The position numbers and the translations under genes are program-made. Below, one piece after another: positions 24,245 through 32,961 of a stretch of DNA of 64,000 bases. The notes below the pieces were generated by a model. It did no database searches. It was not told where the DNA came from and saw nothing but the letters and a program-made list of their open reading frames with translations. Source of the DNA: JACKJA01 sp050297015 (lineage in GTDB: Bacteria > Pseudomonadota > Alphaproteobacteria > Micavibrionales > Micavibrionaceae); assembly GCA_050297015.1 (NCBI GenBank), contig JBNKRZ010000005.1:124001-188000 (forward strand), read 5' to 3'. Numbering within the stretch: position 1 is the stretch's first letter; every line of letters begins with the position of its first letter.

Positions 24245-24763
24245 ATGAGTAAATTGCCGATTTTATCCGCCCCTGATCCTATTTTGGCTACCGAAGCCAG
24301 CCCCGTTGCACGTGTGGATGATACCATCCGCAAACAGTTTGATGACATGCTGGAAACCATGCTGGAGGCGCCGGGCATTGGGCTGGCCGCTAATCAGGTG
24401 GGTATTCTTAACCGTGTGATCGTCATGCAGATTGAAAGCGAAGATATCAGCACCGGGCCGCTGTTTCTGGCTAACCCGGAAGTTATCTGGGAATCCGAAG
24501 TGATGAGCACGATGGAGGAAGGGTGCCTGTCCGTTCCCGGCCATTATGCCGACGTTATCCGGCCGGAGCAAGTGCGGGTGAAGTATCTCGATTATAACGG
24601 CAAGGAGCAGGAATTATCCGCCGACGGTCTGCTCTCGCATTGTGTCCAGCATGAGATCGACCATTTGGATGGTACGCTGTTTGTTGACCACATTTCGCGC
24701 CTCAAGCGCAACATGATTATCAAAAAGCTAGAAAAGATCAAAAAGAGTCAGGAGATCCTTTAG
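24245..24763 (+). CDS. def: Peptide deformylase
   Basis: Metalloprotease of 172 residues that removes the formyl group from nascent N-formylmethionine. All three motifs are intact: GIGLAANQ (44-51), EGCLSVP with the metal ligand Cys94, and HEIDH with His136, Glu137 and His140. It is the first gene of the def-fmt-truA operon, with 2 bp before fmt. Confidence 0.97.
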   Translation: MSKLPILSAPDPILATEASPVARVDDTIRKQFDDMLETMLEAPGIGLAANQVGILNRVIVMQIESEDISTGPLFLANPEVIWESEVMSTMEEGCLSVPGHYADVIRPEQVRVKYLDYNGKEQELSADGLLSHCVQHEIDHLDGTLFVDHISRLKRNMIIKKLEKIKKSQEIL

Positions 24764-24765
24764 CC

Positions 24766-25710
24766 ATGACAGAGCCTTTACGTGTAGCGTTTATGGGGAC
24801 GCCCGATTTTGCCGTTCCAGCGCTGGCGGCGCTGATTGACGGGCCGCACGAGGTTGTGGCTGTTTATTCCCAACCGCCACGGCCTAAGGGGCGCGGGCAC
24901 AAGGTTCAGCCCTCACCCGTTCATGCGCTGGCGGAGGCGCACGGCATCCCGGTTTATACCCCCAAATCTCTGAAAAAAGATGAAGTAAAGCATGCGAAAT
25001 TTAAGGCGCTTGACCTTGATGTGGCGGTGGTTGCGGCATATGGCCTGATTCTGCCGCGGGAAATTCTGGAGGCGCCAAAGTACGGTTGCTTGAACATTCA
25101 TGCATCACTCTTGCCGCGCTGGCGCGGGGCGGCGCCGATTCAGTATGCCGTCTGGGAAGGTGATGATGAGAGCGGTATCACCATCATGCAGATGGAAGAG
25201 GGGCTCGATACTGGGCCGATGATCGAAAAGCGCAGTGTAAAGATTCTCCCGACGACCACGGCGCAGAGCCTGCATGACGAATTATCAGCTCTGGGCGGCG
25301 CGATGATTATCGATGTGCTTGATGTGCTGGCGGAAAAGGGAAGCCTTGAGGTGGAAGAGCAGGACGATGAGTTTTCTACTTATGCGCCGATGCTGGCCAA
25401 GGATGACGGGCGTGTGGACTGGACGCAGGATGCTGCCGCCATTGATTGTCAGATCCGGGCGCTAAACCCGTGGCCGGGTGTGTGGACTGAAACGCTGGCG
25501 GGCAAGCGTGTGAAGATTTTGGAGGCTGAGCCGGTAACCGACCGTTATACGGAGGCGCCGGGCATGCTGGTCGATCGCACGGGGCATGTGGTTTGCGGGA
25601 ATGATACGGCGTTGCGTCTCTTAAAAATCCAGCCCGAAAGCGCTAAGGCCATGGATGTGGCCGGCGCCGTCAATGGCGGGTATGTGCATGTCGATGAGGC
25701 GTTTTCATGA
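24766..25710 (+). CDS. fmt: Methionyl-tRNA formyltransferase
   Basis: A 314-residue enzyme that formylates initiator Met-tRNA using 10-formyl-tetrahydrofolate. The N-terminal domain carries VAFMGTPDFAVPAL and NIHASLLPRWRGAAPIQ with the catalytic Asn/His, followed by GITIMQMEEGLDTG with the catalytic Asp. The C-terminal OB-like tRNA-binding domain starts near residue 205 (KDDGRVDW, IRALNPWPGVWT). It is between def and truA and overlaps truA by 4 bp. Confidence 0.97.
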   Translation: MTEPLRVAFMGTPDFAVPALAALIDGPHEVVAVYSQPPRPKGRGHKVQPSPVHALAEAHGIPVYTPKSLKKDEVKHAKFKALDLDVAVVAAYGLILPREILEAPKYGCLNIHASLLPRWRGAAPIQYAVWEGDDESGITIMQMEEGLDTGPMIEKRSVKILPTTTAQSLHDELSALGGAMIIDVLDVLAEKGSLEVEEQDDEFSTYAPMLAKDDGRVDWTQDAAAIDCQIRALNPWPGVWTETLAGKRVKILEAEPVTDRYTEAPGMLVDRTGHVVCGNDTALRLLKIQPESAKAMDVAGAVNGGYVHVDEAFS

Positions 25711-26477
25711 CGCTCAAGCGCTGGAAACTTATCATAGAATATAAAGGCACCGATTACTGCGGCTGGCAGCGGCAGGAAAGCGTACCTTCCGTTCAGCAAG
25801 CGATAGAAGAGGCGATCACCGGATTTTGCCAGCAAGATATTCGCATCCATGTGGCGGGGCGGACCGATGCGGGCGTGCACGCGCGGGGGCAAGTCGCGCA
25901 TTTTGATCTCGATTACGGCGCACGGGCGCTGAATGGCTTTGATCTGGCTAAGGCGATTAACGCGCATTTAGGCTCTCATACTGTTTCCATTATCGCTGCG
26001 GAGGAGGTTGATCCCGAATTTCACGCCCGCTTTCAAGCGACGAACAAGCTTTATACCTACCGTATTCTTAACCGCCCCGCTTTTCCGGCACTGGAGGATG
26101 GGCTGGTATGGCATTGCAAAAAACCGCTGGATGTTAGCGCCATGGCCGATGCGGCGGACGTGTTGCTTGGCCATCATGACTTCACGACTTTCCGCGATTC
26201 CCAGTGTCAGGCGAAGTCGCCGGAAAAGACGCTGGACCGATTGGATGTGGAAGCGCGCCCCTATGACGATCATGGCGGGGTGGAAATCCTGTTCCATGCG
26301 GAGGGGCGTTCTTTCTTGCATCATCAGGTGCGCAATATGGTCGGCACGTTGGTTCTGGTCGGGGAAGGCAAATGGAGTAAGGCTGACATTAAAGCGGCGT
26401 TAGAGGCGCGCGATCGTACAAAAGGCGGCCCGACAGCCCCGCCGGATGGGCTTTATCTGGTGCGGGTGGATTATTAG
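25707..26477 (+). CDS. truA: tRNA pseudouridine(38-40) synthase
   Basis: A 256-residue pseudouridine synthase acting on positions 38-40 of the tRNA anticodon arm. The catalytic aspartate is in AGRTDAGVHARGQVAHF (about residue 54). KLYTYRILN, the SFLHHQVRNMVGTLV motif and the closing GGPTAPPDGLYLVRV are typical. It is the last gene of the def-fmt-truA operon and overlaps fmt by 4 bp. Confidence 0.96.
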   Translation: MTLKRWKLIIEYKGTDYCGWQRQESVPSVQQAIEEAITGFCQQDIRIHVAGRTDAGVHARGQVAHFDLDYGARALNGFDLAKAINAHLGSHTVSIIAAEEVDPEFHARFQATNKLYTYRILNRPAFPALEDGLVWHCKKPLDVSAMADAADVLLGHHDFTTFRDSQCQAKSPEKTLDRLDVEARPYDDHGGVEILFHAEGRSFLHHQVRNMVGTLVLVGEGKWSKADIKAALEARDRTKGGPTAPPDGLYLVRVDY

Positions 26478-26623
26478 GAAGGAAGTATTACTCCACCATT
26501 TTTATCCCGTTTTCCCCTCCCGTCCCCCTCTTCAGTTATTTTGCATAATTCTAAATCAGGGGGAGAAGGGGGGAGAGGTCAAGAGGGAGAGCGTTTAGAG
26601 GCGGTAGGTTTAAAGGGGAAGGC

Positions 26624-27394
26624 TTAAGGGCTAAAAAACAGCAATTTGATCCCGACGATGACGGCAAAGCCGCAGACAAACCATTTTATAAATCGGTCGC
26701 CGCCTTTAAGGGCGATATGGGCACCGATATAACCGCCGATGGCCATGCTAACAAATATGATCGCGGCATAGGTTAGATCGACATAGCCATGCCACGCGAA
26801 AATAGCCGAGGAGACAATGGTGAGCATAATCCAGCCCGGTATATCGGTGGCGTGGGCGTCCAGTGTCTTGAACCCCAGGAAGGTCACTAGGGTCATAATA
26901 ACTAGTGTTCCTGCACCGCCGCCGAAAAAACCGGCAAAGATCATGACAAGGAAATAAAGCACATAGCCTATGGCTTTGCGCTTTTTGCCGTGGGTGCGGG
27001 TTTCCATGCCGAAATTTTTGTTGAGCAGGGCCAGTGGTGCGATCAAAAGAAGTGTGGTGCCAACCACCGGGTAGATCAGTGTTTCGTCAATGCTAATCAT
27101 CAGGCTGGCCCCGATTATGCCGCCGCCGATGGCCAGAACGGATAGTGCGGGGACATAACGCCAGTTAATTTTTCCGGCTTTATGATATTTGATAAGGGCT
27201 ATGACCCACAAGCCGAGTGAGGATGTTTTGGTTGTACCGATTGCCATTTGTGGCGGCAGGCCGGACAGAATCATAAAGGGCGTAATGATAAGGCCGCCGG
27301 GCCCGCCCATAGAGCCAACGATGCCAGTCACAAGGCCGACAATAAACAAAATGTAGGGGAAAAACGCACTTTCTGTCAGAAGAGCGAAGTCCAT
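26624..27394 (-). CDS. TauE/SafE family anion permease
   Basis: A 256-residue inner-membrane protein with seven or eight hydrophobic segments. GLVTGIVGSMGGPGGLIITPFMI in the first repeat and FAGFFGGGAGTLVIMTLV in the second form the internal duplication of the TauE/SafE (DUF81) family. Members move sulfite, sulfonates or other organic anions; the substrate here is unknown. The gene lies 3 bp downstream of an uncharacterised 205-residue gene on the same strand, so the two probably form an operon. Confidence 0.85.
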   Translation of the reverse strand: MDFALLTESAFFPYILFIVGLVTGIVGSMGGPGGLIITPFMILSGLPPQMAIGTTKTSSLGLWVIALIKYHKAGKINWRYVPALSVLAIGGGIIGASLMISIDETLIYPVVGTTLLLIAPLALLNKNFGMETRTHGKKRKAIGYVLYFLVMIFAGFFGGGAGTLVIMTLVTFLGFKTLDAHATDIPGWIMLTIVSSAIFAWHGYVDLTYAAIIFVSMAIGGYIGAHIALKGGDRFIKWFVCGFAVIVGIKLLFFSP

Positions 27395-27397
27395 AGA

Positions 27398-28015
27398 TTA
27401 AGCGATCGGCACGTCGACCTTAACCGGAAGGTCCGGTGCAATCGGTTCATCATCGAGCATTTCGATCATCCCGCCGGGCTGAACGGCGAAGTTGGCGATG
27501 AACAGGGCGTTGGAATAGAATACCACGCCGTCACACAGCCAAAAGCCTTTTTCGTTTTTCCCCTCGTAAGAAGCCGGGCGGATAGAACCGGCGACGGCTG
27601 CGCGGGTTTTATCATCCATATTTTTCGGCAGATCCGGATTGTCGATATCTTCAGCAATCAGGAACGGGCCTTCCTCGCCACGGACAAAGAAACAGAAAAA
27701 GCGCAAATAATCGAGAACATTGTCGTCTGTGATCTTGATGGGCGCTTGCGCGTTGACTTCGTGAATCGGCGGGGATGTCCCGTTCAGGCGGAACAGGTTG
27801 CCGTCCAGCGTCAGGAAATACAGGTTCAGATTTTGCGGGGTCCAGCTCGGATCGCGCAGGCGGATGAGAACAACACGCTCGTAAAACGGCAGGGAGCGCC
27901 AGGAAACTTCCGTTTGCGGGGACGTTTTGAATTTACCGTCAACCGGATTGACTTGCGAAAGGAAGCCGTCTTTTTCTTCACCAGTTACCGGGTTCCAGTT
28001 GTTGTCATCGTACAT
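27398..28015 (-). CDS. Conserved-looking hypothetical protein
   Basis: A 205-residue soluble protein with no signal peptide or membrane segment. It contains a readable mix of beta-rich stretches (YERVVLIRLRD, LYFLTLDGNLFRLNGT, GFWLCDGVVFYSNALFIANFAV) and an acidic loop (EDIDNPDLPKNMDDKTR). No family is recognised. Codon use and composition are like those of its neighbours. It is 3 bp upstream of the TauE-like gene, suggesting cotranscription. Confidence 0.7.
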   Translation of the reverse strand: MYDDNNWNPVTGEEKDGFLSQVNPVDGKFKTSPQTEVSWRSLPFYERVVLIRLRDPSWTPQNLNLYFLTLDGNLFRLNGTSPPIHEVNAQAPIKITDDNVLDYLRFFCFFVRGEEGPFLIAEDIDNPDLPKNMDDKTRAAVAGSIRPASYEGKNEKGFWLCDGVVFYSNALFIANFAVQPGGMIEMLDDEPIAPDLPVKVDVPIA

Positions 28016-28217
28016 TGAATTACCTGCTTTATTAGGTTCGTATTTTTATAATCAGACCAGAATATTAATCGCTATCGTACCATAGTGCAAGGGGTGCGAA
28101 GGGCTTAATTGTCAGGAAAATGAACCGGAAAGATTGACAGGACTGTTTGAAAGCATTATATAACCTCTTCGCTGAAACGAAACATATAAGAACACAAAGG
28201 TCGGAGGACCGCTTAAC

Positions 28218-28358
28218 ATGTCGACAAAACGTACATTTCAACCGAGCCGCTTGGTACGCGCCCGCCGTCACGGTTTCCGTGCCCGCATGGCAACCCGTCA
28301 TGGCCGCGCCATTTTGTCTGCGCGCCGCGCCAAAGGCCGTAAGCGCCTGAGCGCTTAA
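28218..28358 (+). CDS. rpmH: Ribosomal protein bL34
   Basis: A 46-residue, very basic protein of the 50S subunit. KRTFQPSRLVRARRHGFRAR and the closing KGRKRLSA are the bL34 signature (the usual length is 44-46). GGAGG lies 11 nt upstream of the ATG. It is followed by rnpA after 25 bp, the universal bacterial order. Confidence 0.97.
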   Translation: MSTKRTFQPSRLVRARRHGFRARMATRHGRAILSARRAKGRKRLSA

Positions 28359-28383
28359 ATTTTGCTTTGCCGGGAGGCCGGCT

Positions 28384-28767
28384 ATGAAAGCGACAAAACA
28401 ACAAATTCAACAATTGGGCCGCTTGCAGAAGCGGTCCAATTTTTTGCGTGTTCAGCATGCCGGAAAGAAATGGGTGTCCAAAAGTTTGATTTTGCAGGTG
28501 GCTGGAAATGAAACCAGTGATGAAATCCGCTTTGGCCTGACGGTGACTAAAAAAGTTGATAAACGCGCAGTGGTCCGCAATCGTATCCGCCGCCGTTTGC
28601 GGGCGCTGGCCTGTGATGTCTTGCCTCTTCACGCGGCGGACGGGCGTGATTATGTTCTGATTGGACGGCGGGAAACGCTGGATAAGCCCTATGATGAAAT
28701 GGTTAAGGACTTGAAATGGTGTTTGAAGCGCTTGGAGTCTCGTAAGGATAAGGATGCCGGATCATGA
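28384..28767 (+). CDS. rnpA: Ribonuclease P protein component
   Basis: A 127-residue basic protein that assists the RNase P RNA in maturing tRNA 5' ends. RLQKRSNFLRVQHAGKKW at the N-terminus, FGLTVTKKVDKRAVVRNRIRRRLR in the centre (the RNR signature) and DYVLIGRRETLDKPYDEM define the family. The stop overlaps the yidD start (ATGA). Confidence 0.95.
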   Translation: MKATKQQIQQLGRLQKRSNFLRVQHAGKKWVSKSLILQVAGNETSDEIRFGLTVTKKVDKRAVVRNRIRRRLRALACDVLPLHAADGRDYVLIGRRETLDKPYDEMVKDLKWCLKRLESRKDKDAGS

Positions 28768-28985
28768 GAATGTTTGTCCGCATAGCGCAAGCGCCGGTTC
28801 ATTTATATCGTTTTGTACTCGCGCCGTGGATGGGAAATCAGTGCCGCTTTCATCCGACCTGTAGTGCATATATGCTGGAAGCGCTGGAAAAGCACGGGGT
28901 TATCAAAGGCTTATACCTTGGAATATGGCGTATTTTGCGCTGTAATCCGTGGAATAAGAATCATGGGCACGACCCGGTGCCTTAA
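28764..28985 (+). CDS. yidD: Membrane protein insertion efficiency factor YidD
   Basis: A 73-residue protein. LYRFVLAPWMGNQCRFHPTCSAYMLEALEKHG carries the conserved Cys motif, and RCNPWNKNHGHDPVP is the usual end. It is associated with the inner-membrane face and assists YidC-dependent insertion. It lies between rnpA (4-bp overlap) and yidC. Confidence 0.95.
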   Translation: MRMFVRIAQAPVHLYRFVLAPWMGNQCRFHPTCSAYMLEALEKHGVIKGLYLGIWRILRCNPWNKNHGHDPVP

Positions 28986-29055
28986 GCGGTTTACATGGCG
29001 GGGATGACTAGGCTATAACCGCGGGGCAGAATTCGAATTAAAGGAATACGTTATT

Positions 29056-30993
29056 ATGATGAATAATCAGGATCAAATGCACCCCGACGATAAACGTAAT
29101 ATGATTATTATGTTCGTTCTTGCGGCGATTATCTGGGTTTCATACGATTCTTTTTATCTTCAACCGCGCCGGGAAGCCGCACAGGCAGCGCAGCAAAAAG
29201 CACAAGAACAGGCACAAGAAGCTGCGATAGCCGATGGTGTGCACTTGCCCGGAGCATCCGGCAGCGTACAAAATATCCGTCCGCGGGATGAGGTTGTCGC
29301 AGAAAGCGCGCGGCTTAAAATTGATAACGGTCAGATTTTCGGGTCTTTGTCTCTTGAAGGCGGGCGGATTGATGATATCGCGCTTCATGAATATTATGAG
29401 ACACTAGATAAGAAAAATAATGTGGTGTTGTTGTCTCCGGCGGGGACGCAGCATCCGCGCTATGCCGAGTGGGGCTGGATTGCGGCGGACAGCAAAACTG
29501 CCGTGCCGGATAAAAATTCTCGCTGGCGCGTGGCGGAAGGCGATCTTTCATCGGGCGTGAAGCCGGATGAGATTGTGACTTTATTTTGGGAAAATGGCGC
29601 GGGCCTGCGGTTTGAGCGGGACATCAGCGTAGACGACAATGTTTTGATTACCGTGAAACAGCGCGTTATCAACCATTCCGATAAGGACGTGCAGCTTTAC
29701 CCTTATAGTTTATTGTCTCAAAAAGGTCTGCCGGAGGATTTGTTCGGTCGCTATATTATCCATGAGGGGCCGATCGGTTATGCCGATGGAGAGTTGACGG
29801 AGCTGTCCTACAAAAAGATCAGGAAGCACCCGGCAACGGAAGTCAAAGCGGCGGAAGGCTGGATCGGGATTACGGAGCGTTACTGGTTTACCGGTATTAT
29901 CCCGATGCAAGGGGAGGAAACCACTTTCCGCTATCTTTACACCGTGCCCCAGAATGCGATGGACCGTGAACGTTACCAAACGGATGCGATGGGTTCTGCC
30001 CGCATGATTGCGCCGGGGCAAACGGCTGAAGTGCAAAACCGGCTTTTCGTTGGTCCGAAAAAGCTCTCTAACCTTGATTTTTATGAAAAAGATTTATCTT
30101 TGCCGCACTTCGATTTGGTGATGGATTTTGGGATGTATTATTTCCTAACCAAACCGTATTTTTACATTCTCCATTTCTTTTACAATCTGACGGCCAATAT
30201 GGGGATCGCTATTGTCATGATGACGATCCTTGTGCGCGCCGCCGTTTTCCCTCTAGCGAACACGTCGTTCCGTTCTTTTGCGGCTTTGCGAAAAATCTCT
30301 CCGCAGATGCAGGAAATTCGCGAAAAGTACAATGATGATAAACAAAAGCTGCAAGAAGCGTTGGTCAAGCTTTATGAAACGGAAAAGGTTAATCCCATGG
30401 CGGGGTGTTTTCCGATGTTGATCCAGATTCCGATTTTCTTTGCCTTGTATAAGGTTTTGCAAATCTCGATCGAAATTCGCCATGCACCGTTTTATGGCTG
30501 GGTCAAAGATATGTCGGTACAAGACCCGACGACGGTGTTTAATCTGTTTGGTTTGATTCCGTGGAATCCGCCGAGTTTCCTTATGATTGGAGCGTGGCCG
30601 TGCCTGATGCTGCTCTTTATGCTTTTGCAGCGCCAAATGAATCCGCCGCCGCAGGATAAAACACAGGCTATGATGATTAATTTCATGCCCTTTATGATGA
30701 CGTTCGTTATGGCTAAATTCGCGGCGGGTCTTGTGATTTACTGGACGATTTCGAGCGCTTTGTCGATCGTGCAGCAATATATCATCATGCGCGGCATGGG
30801 GGTTGAGGTTCATTTCCTCCGTTCGAAAGAAGATAAAGAAATGGCTAAGGAAGTTGCCGAAGGCCCGGCGGTTCATCCGGCCATAGAAATGATCGAAGAA
30901 GATGTTGAAGAGGCGCTGTTCGGCGATGATAAAGATGCTGCCGATAAAAATCACGTTTCTAAACCTAAGCCAAAGAAAAAGAAGAAGAAATAG
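29056..30993 (+). CDS. yidC: Membrane protein insertase YidC
   Basis: A 645-residue insertase. It has an N-terminal TM helix (MIIMFVLAAIIWVSYDSFY), a large periplasmic beta-domain at about residues 60-360 and the conserved five-helix OxaA core at about 365-595, including NPMAGCFPMLIQIPIFFALYKVL and FMPFMMTFVMAKFAAGLVIYW. The tail is Lys-rich (KPKPKKKKKK), as in ribosome-binding YidC/Oxa1 forms. The periplasmic domain follows the gram-negative layout. It ends 33 bp before the AT-rich acyltransferase gene. Confidence 0.97.
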   Translation: MMNNQDQMHPDDKRNMIIMFVLAAIIWVSYDSFYLQPRREAAQAAQQKAQEQAQEAAIADGVHLPGASGSVQNIRPRDEVVAESARLKIDNGQIFGSLSLEGGRIDDIALHEYYETLDKKNNVVLLSPAGTQHPRYAEWGWIAADSKTAVPDKNSRWRVAEGDLSSGVKPDEIVTLFWENGAGLRFERDISVDDNVLITVKQRVINHSDKDVQLYPYSLLSQKGLPEDLFGRYIIHEGPIGYADGELTELSYKKIRKHPATEVKAAEGWIGITERYWFTGIIPMQGEETTFRYLYTVPQNAMDRERYQTDAMGSARMIAPGQTAEVQNRLFVGPKKLSNLDFYEKDLSLPHFDLVMDFGMYYFLTKPYFYILHFFYNLTANMGIAIVMMTILVRAAVFPLANTSFRSFAALRKISPQMQEIREKYNDDKQKLQEALVKLYETEKVNPMAGCFPMLIQIPIFFALYKVLQISIEIRHAPFYGWVKDMSVQDPTTVFNLFGLIPWNPPSFLMIGAWPCLMLLFMLLQRQMNPPPQDKTQAMMINFMPFMMTFVMAKFAAGLVIYWTISSALSIVQQYIIMRGMGVEVHFLRSKEDKEMAKEVAEGPAVHPAIEMIEEDVEEALFGDDKDAADKNHVSKPKPKKKKKK

Positions 30994-31026
30994 TAGTGAT
31001 AAAATTTGTTTTTTCCATTTTCTAGA

Positions 31027-32958
31027 ATGAAACAGCAATCCAGAAATTATGAACCGGCAATTGATGGTTTACGTGCTGTAGCGATTTTGGCTGTTCTGTT
31101 CTATCACGCAGGAATAACAGGTTTTCCGGGTGGCTTCGTAGGCGTTGATATTTTTTTTGTTATCTCAGGTTATCTAATTACGCGCAATATTTTATCCGAT
31201 CTGGATTTGGAGCGATTTACATTTACGGATTTTTATATTCGTCGGGCGCGCCGTATTTTCCCCGCTATGTTTTTTACTATGGTGTGTGTTGGAATCTGCG
31301 GATTCTTTTTGTTTTCCCCTTTTCATTTGGAAAGATTGGGAGGCTCTTTATTTTCTTCCTGTTTTGCGGCTTCTAATTTTTTCTTTTGGCAAGAATCAGG
31401 TTATTGGGATGCGGAAAAGATATACAAGCCATTGTTACATTTCTGGTCGCTCGCTGTAGAAGAACAGTTTTATCTGTTTTGGCCGGCTTTGCTTTTTGGG
31501 ATGGCAATATTCAAAAAACGAAATCTTGGTTTTTGGGGTATTGCTCTCCTCTCTCTTTTGTCTCTTTGTGCTTCTGAATACTATCTTTCCAAGGATGCGC
31601 AGGCTGTATTTTATTTGATGCCTTTTCGGATTTTTGAATTTGGATTGGGCGCCATATTATTGTGGCTTGAGCCTTTATTTTCTAAAAAACAAGTGCCGGG
31701 TTTAATAAAAAATATAGCGGTAGTGTGTGCATTGGGCGTCCTTGTTTTTGTGATTGGGACGCTTTCTGAGTCTAGTCCGTTTCCGGGCTTGTCGGCGCTT
31801 ATTCCTTGCATTGCGGCATCAGTATTAATTTTCTTTCGTCAGTCGCAGGTATGCAGAGTTTTACTTGCTAATAGGACGATGGTTTTTATAGGGCTTATTT
31901 CTTATTCTTTATATTTGGTTCACTGGCCTCTTTTTGTCTTTTACAAATATACGGTGCCTCATACCCTTGAAGTTACTGAAACTGTAAAACTGTTGGTTGT
32001 TTCTTTTATTCTGGCTGTGTTTATGTATGCCTGTATAGAACAACCTTTTCGTAAAAAATCGGGAAAGAAAAATCGTTTCTTTCAGCCCCTATATTTCTTT
32101 TCTATCATAGTGTTGCTGCTACTGTTATTGGCGGGGCTTTCATTGCACGCATGGAAAAATGATGGATGGTCGTGGCGTATTCACAATAGAGAAATCAGTT
32201 ATACAGCTGATGACATTAGGCTTTTGAAGCTGGAGACAATTTCTATAGAAAACACAAGAGAACAAGAGAAGTTTTTTGAACAGAATCCGGCTAAATTTAT
32301 TATCATTGGTGATAGCTATGCGAATGATGTTTTAAATGCTCTTGAGCTTAATCGTCCACGCCATCCTGTTAAACGACTTCATGTTTGGCCCGGTTGTTTA
32401 CCTCTTGTCGGCGCTCCTCCTTTGGGAATCCATACCAAGGTTACTACAAAAAAACGGGTTCAAAGATGCGTAGAAGATTTTCAAAATATTCTTGAGTCAG
32501 ATGATGTTAGATCAGCGGAAATTATAATGCTGGGAGCAAATTGGTATTCTTATGGCATTCCTCGTATAGCGCCAACAATAGATGCTATTAGAAAACGTAC
32601 GATGGCCCCTATTATCATTTTCGGGCATAAAATGATTTATGATGGAGATGTACCTGCTAGGGTTACCCAGTATGGCAAGTTAGAGGGTGTAGAGCAGTTC
32701 ATTAATTCGGGCATGTTGAAAGAGGAAAGTTTGGCGTTAAACGAGGCTATAAAGAAAGAGGTTTTGGCTAAAGGTGTGCTTTATGTTGATATGATTGATT
32801 TTTTCTGCCCTGATTTGTATTGCACAATTTTTACAGAAGGGACGAAAATTACGATCATTGATAATGGCCATTGGAGTATGGAAGGTGCGCGGATTTTTGG
32901 AGAGCGTTTTAGGGATAGCAAAAATGCTGCCGCGCAAATAATTTTTGAGTATCCTTGA
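31027..32958 (+). CDS. OafA/YrhL-type acyltransferase with C-terminal SGNH domain
   Basis: A 643-residue protein. The N-terminal acyltransferase-3 domain has about ten TM helices; IDGLRAVAILAVLFYHAG carries the catalytic His, and GFVGVDIFFVISGYLITRNI and FYIRRARRIFPA are family blocks. The periplasmic SGNH-like domain starts near 415, with IIGDSYANDV (block I Ser) and the late NGHWSMEGA (His). Such proteins O-acetylate surface polysaccharides. The gene is visibly richer in A/T and codons such as TTT, ATT and TTA than its neighbours, and lacks a clear ribosome-binding site, suggesting recent acquisition. An in-frame TTG at 31006 is an alternative start. Confidence 0.9.
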   Translation: MKQQSRNYEPAIDGLRAVAILAVLFYHAGITGFPGGFVGVDIFFVISGYLITRNILSDLDLERFTFTDFYIRRARRIFPAMFFTMVCVGICGFFLFSPFHLERLGGSLFSSCFAASNFFFWQESGYWDAEKIYKPLLHFWSLAVEEQFYLFWPALLFGMAIFKKRNLGFWGIALLSLLSLCASEYYLSKDAQAVFYLMPFRIFEFGLGAILLWLEPLFSKKQVPGLIKNIAVVCALGVLVFVIGTLSESSPFPGLSALIPCIAASVLIFFRQSQVCRVLLANRTMVFIGLISYSLYLVHWPLFVFYKYTVPHTLEVTETVKLLVVSFILAVFMYACIEQPFRKKSGKKNRFFQPLYFFSIIVLLLLLLAGLSLHAWKNDGWSWRIHNREISYTADDIRLLKLETISIENTREQEKFFEQNPAKFIIIGDSYANDVLNALELNRPRHPVKRLHVWPGCLPLVGAPPLGIHTKVTTKKRVQRCVEDFQNILESDDVRSAEIIMLGANWYSYGIPRIAPTIDAIRKRTMAPIIIFGHKMIYDGDVPARVTQYGKLEGVEQFINSGMLKEESLALNEAIKKEVLAKGVLYVDMIDFFCPDLYCTIFTEGTKITIIDNGHWSMEGARIFGERFRDSKNAAAQIIFEYP

Positions 32959-32961
32959 ACT

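Noticed and set aside
27248..28018. 256-codon frame antisense to the TauE-like and hypothetical genes
   Set aside because: Shadow frame spanning two opposite-strand genes; His/Arg/Val-rich and without motifs.
30253..31038. 261-codon frame antisense to yidC
   Set aside because: Shadow of yidC; His/Arg-rich without motifs.
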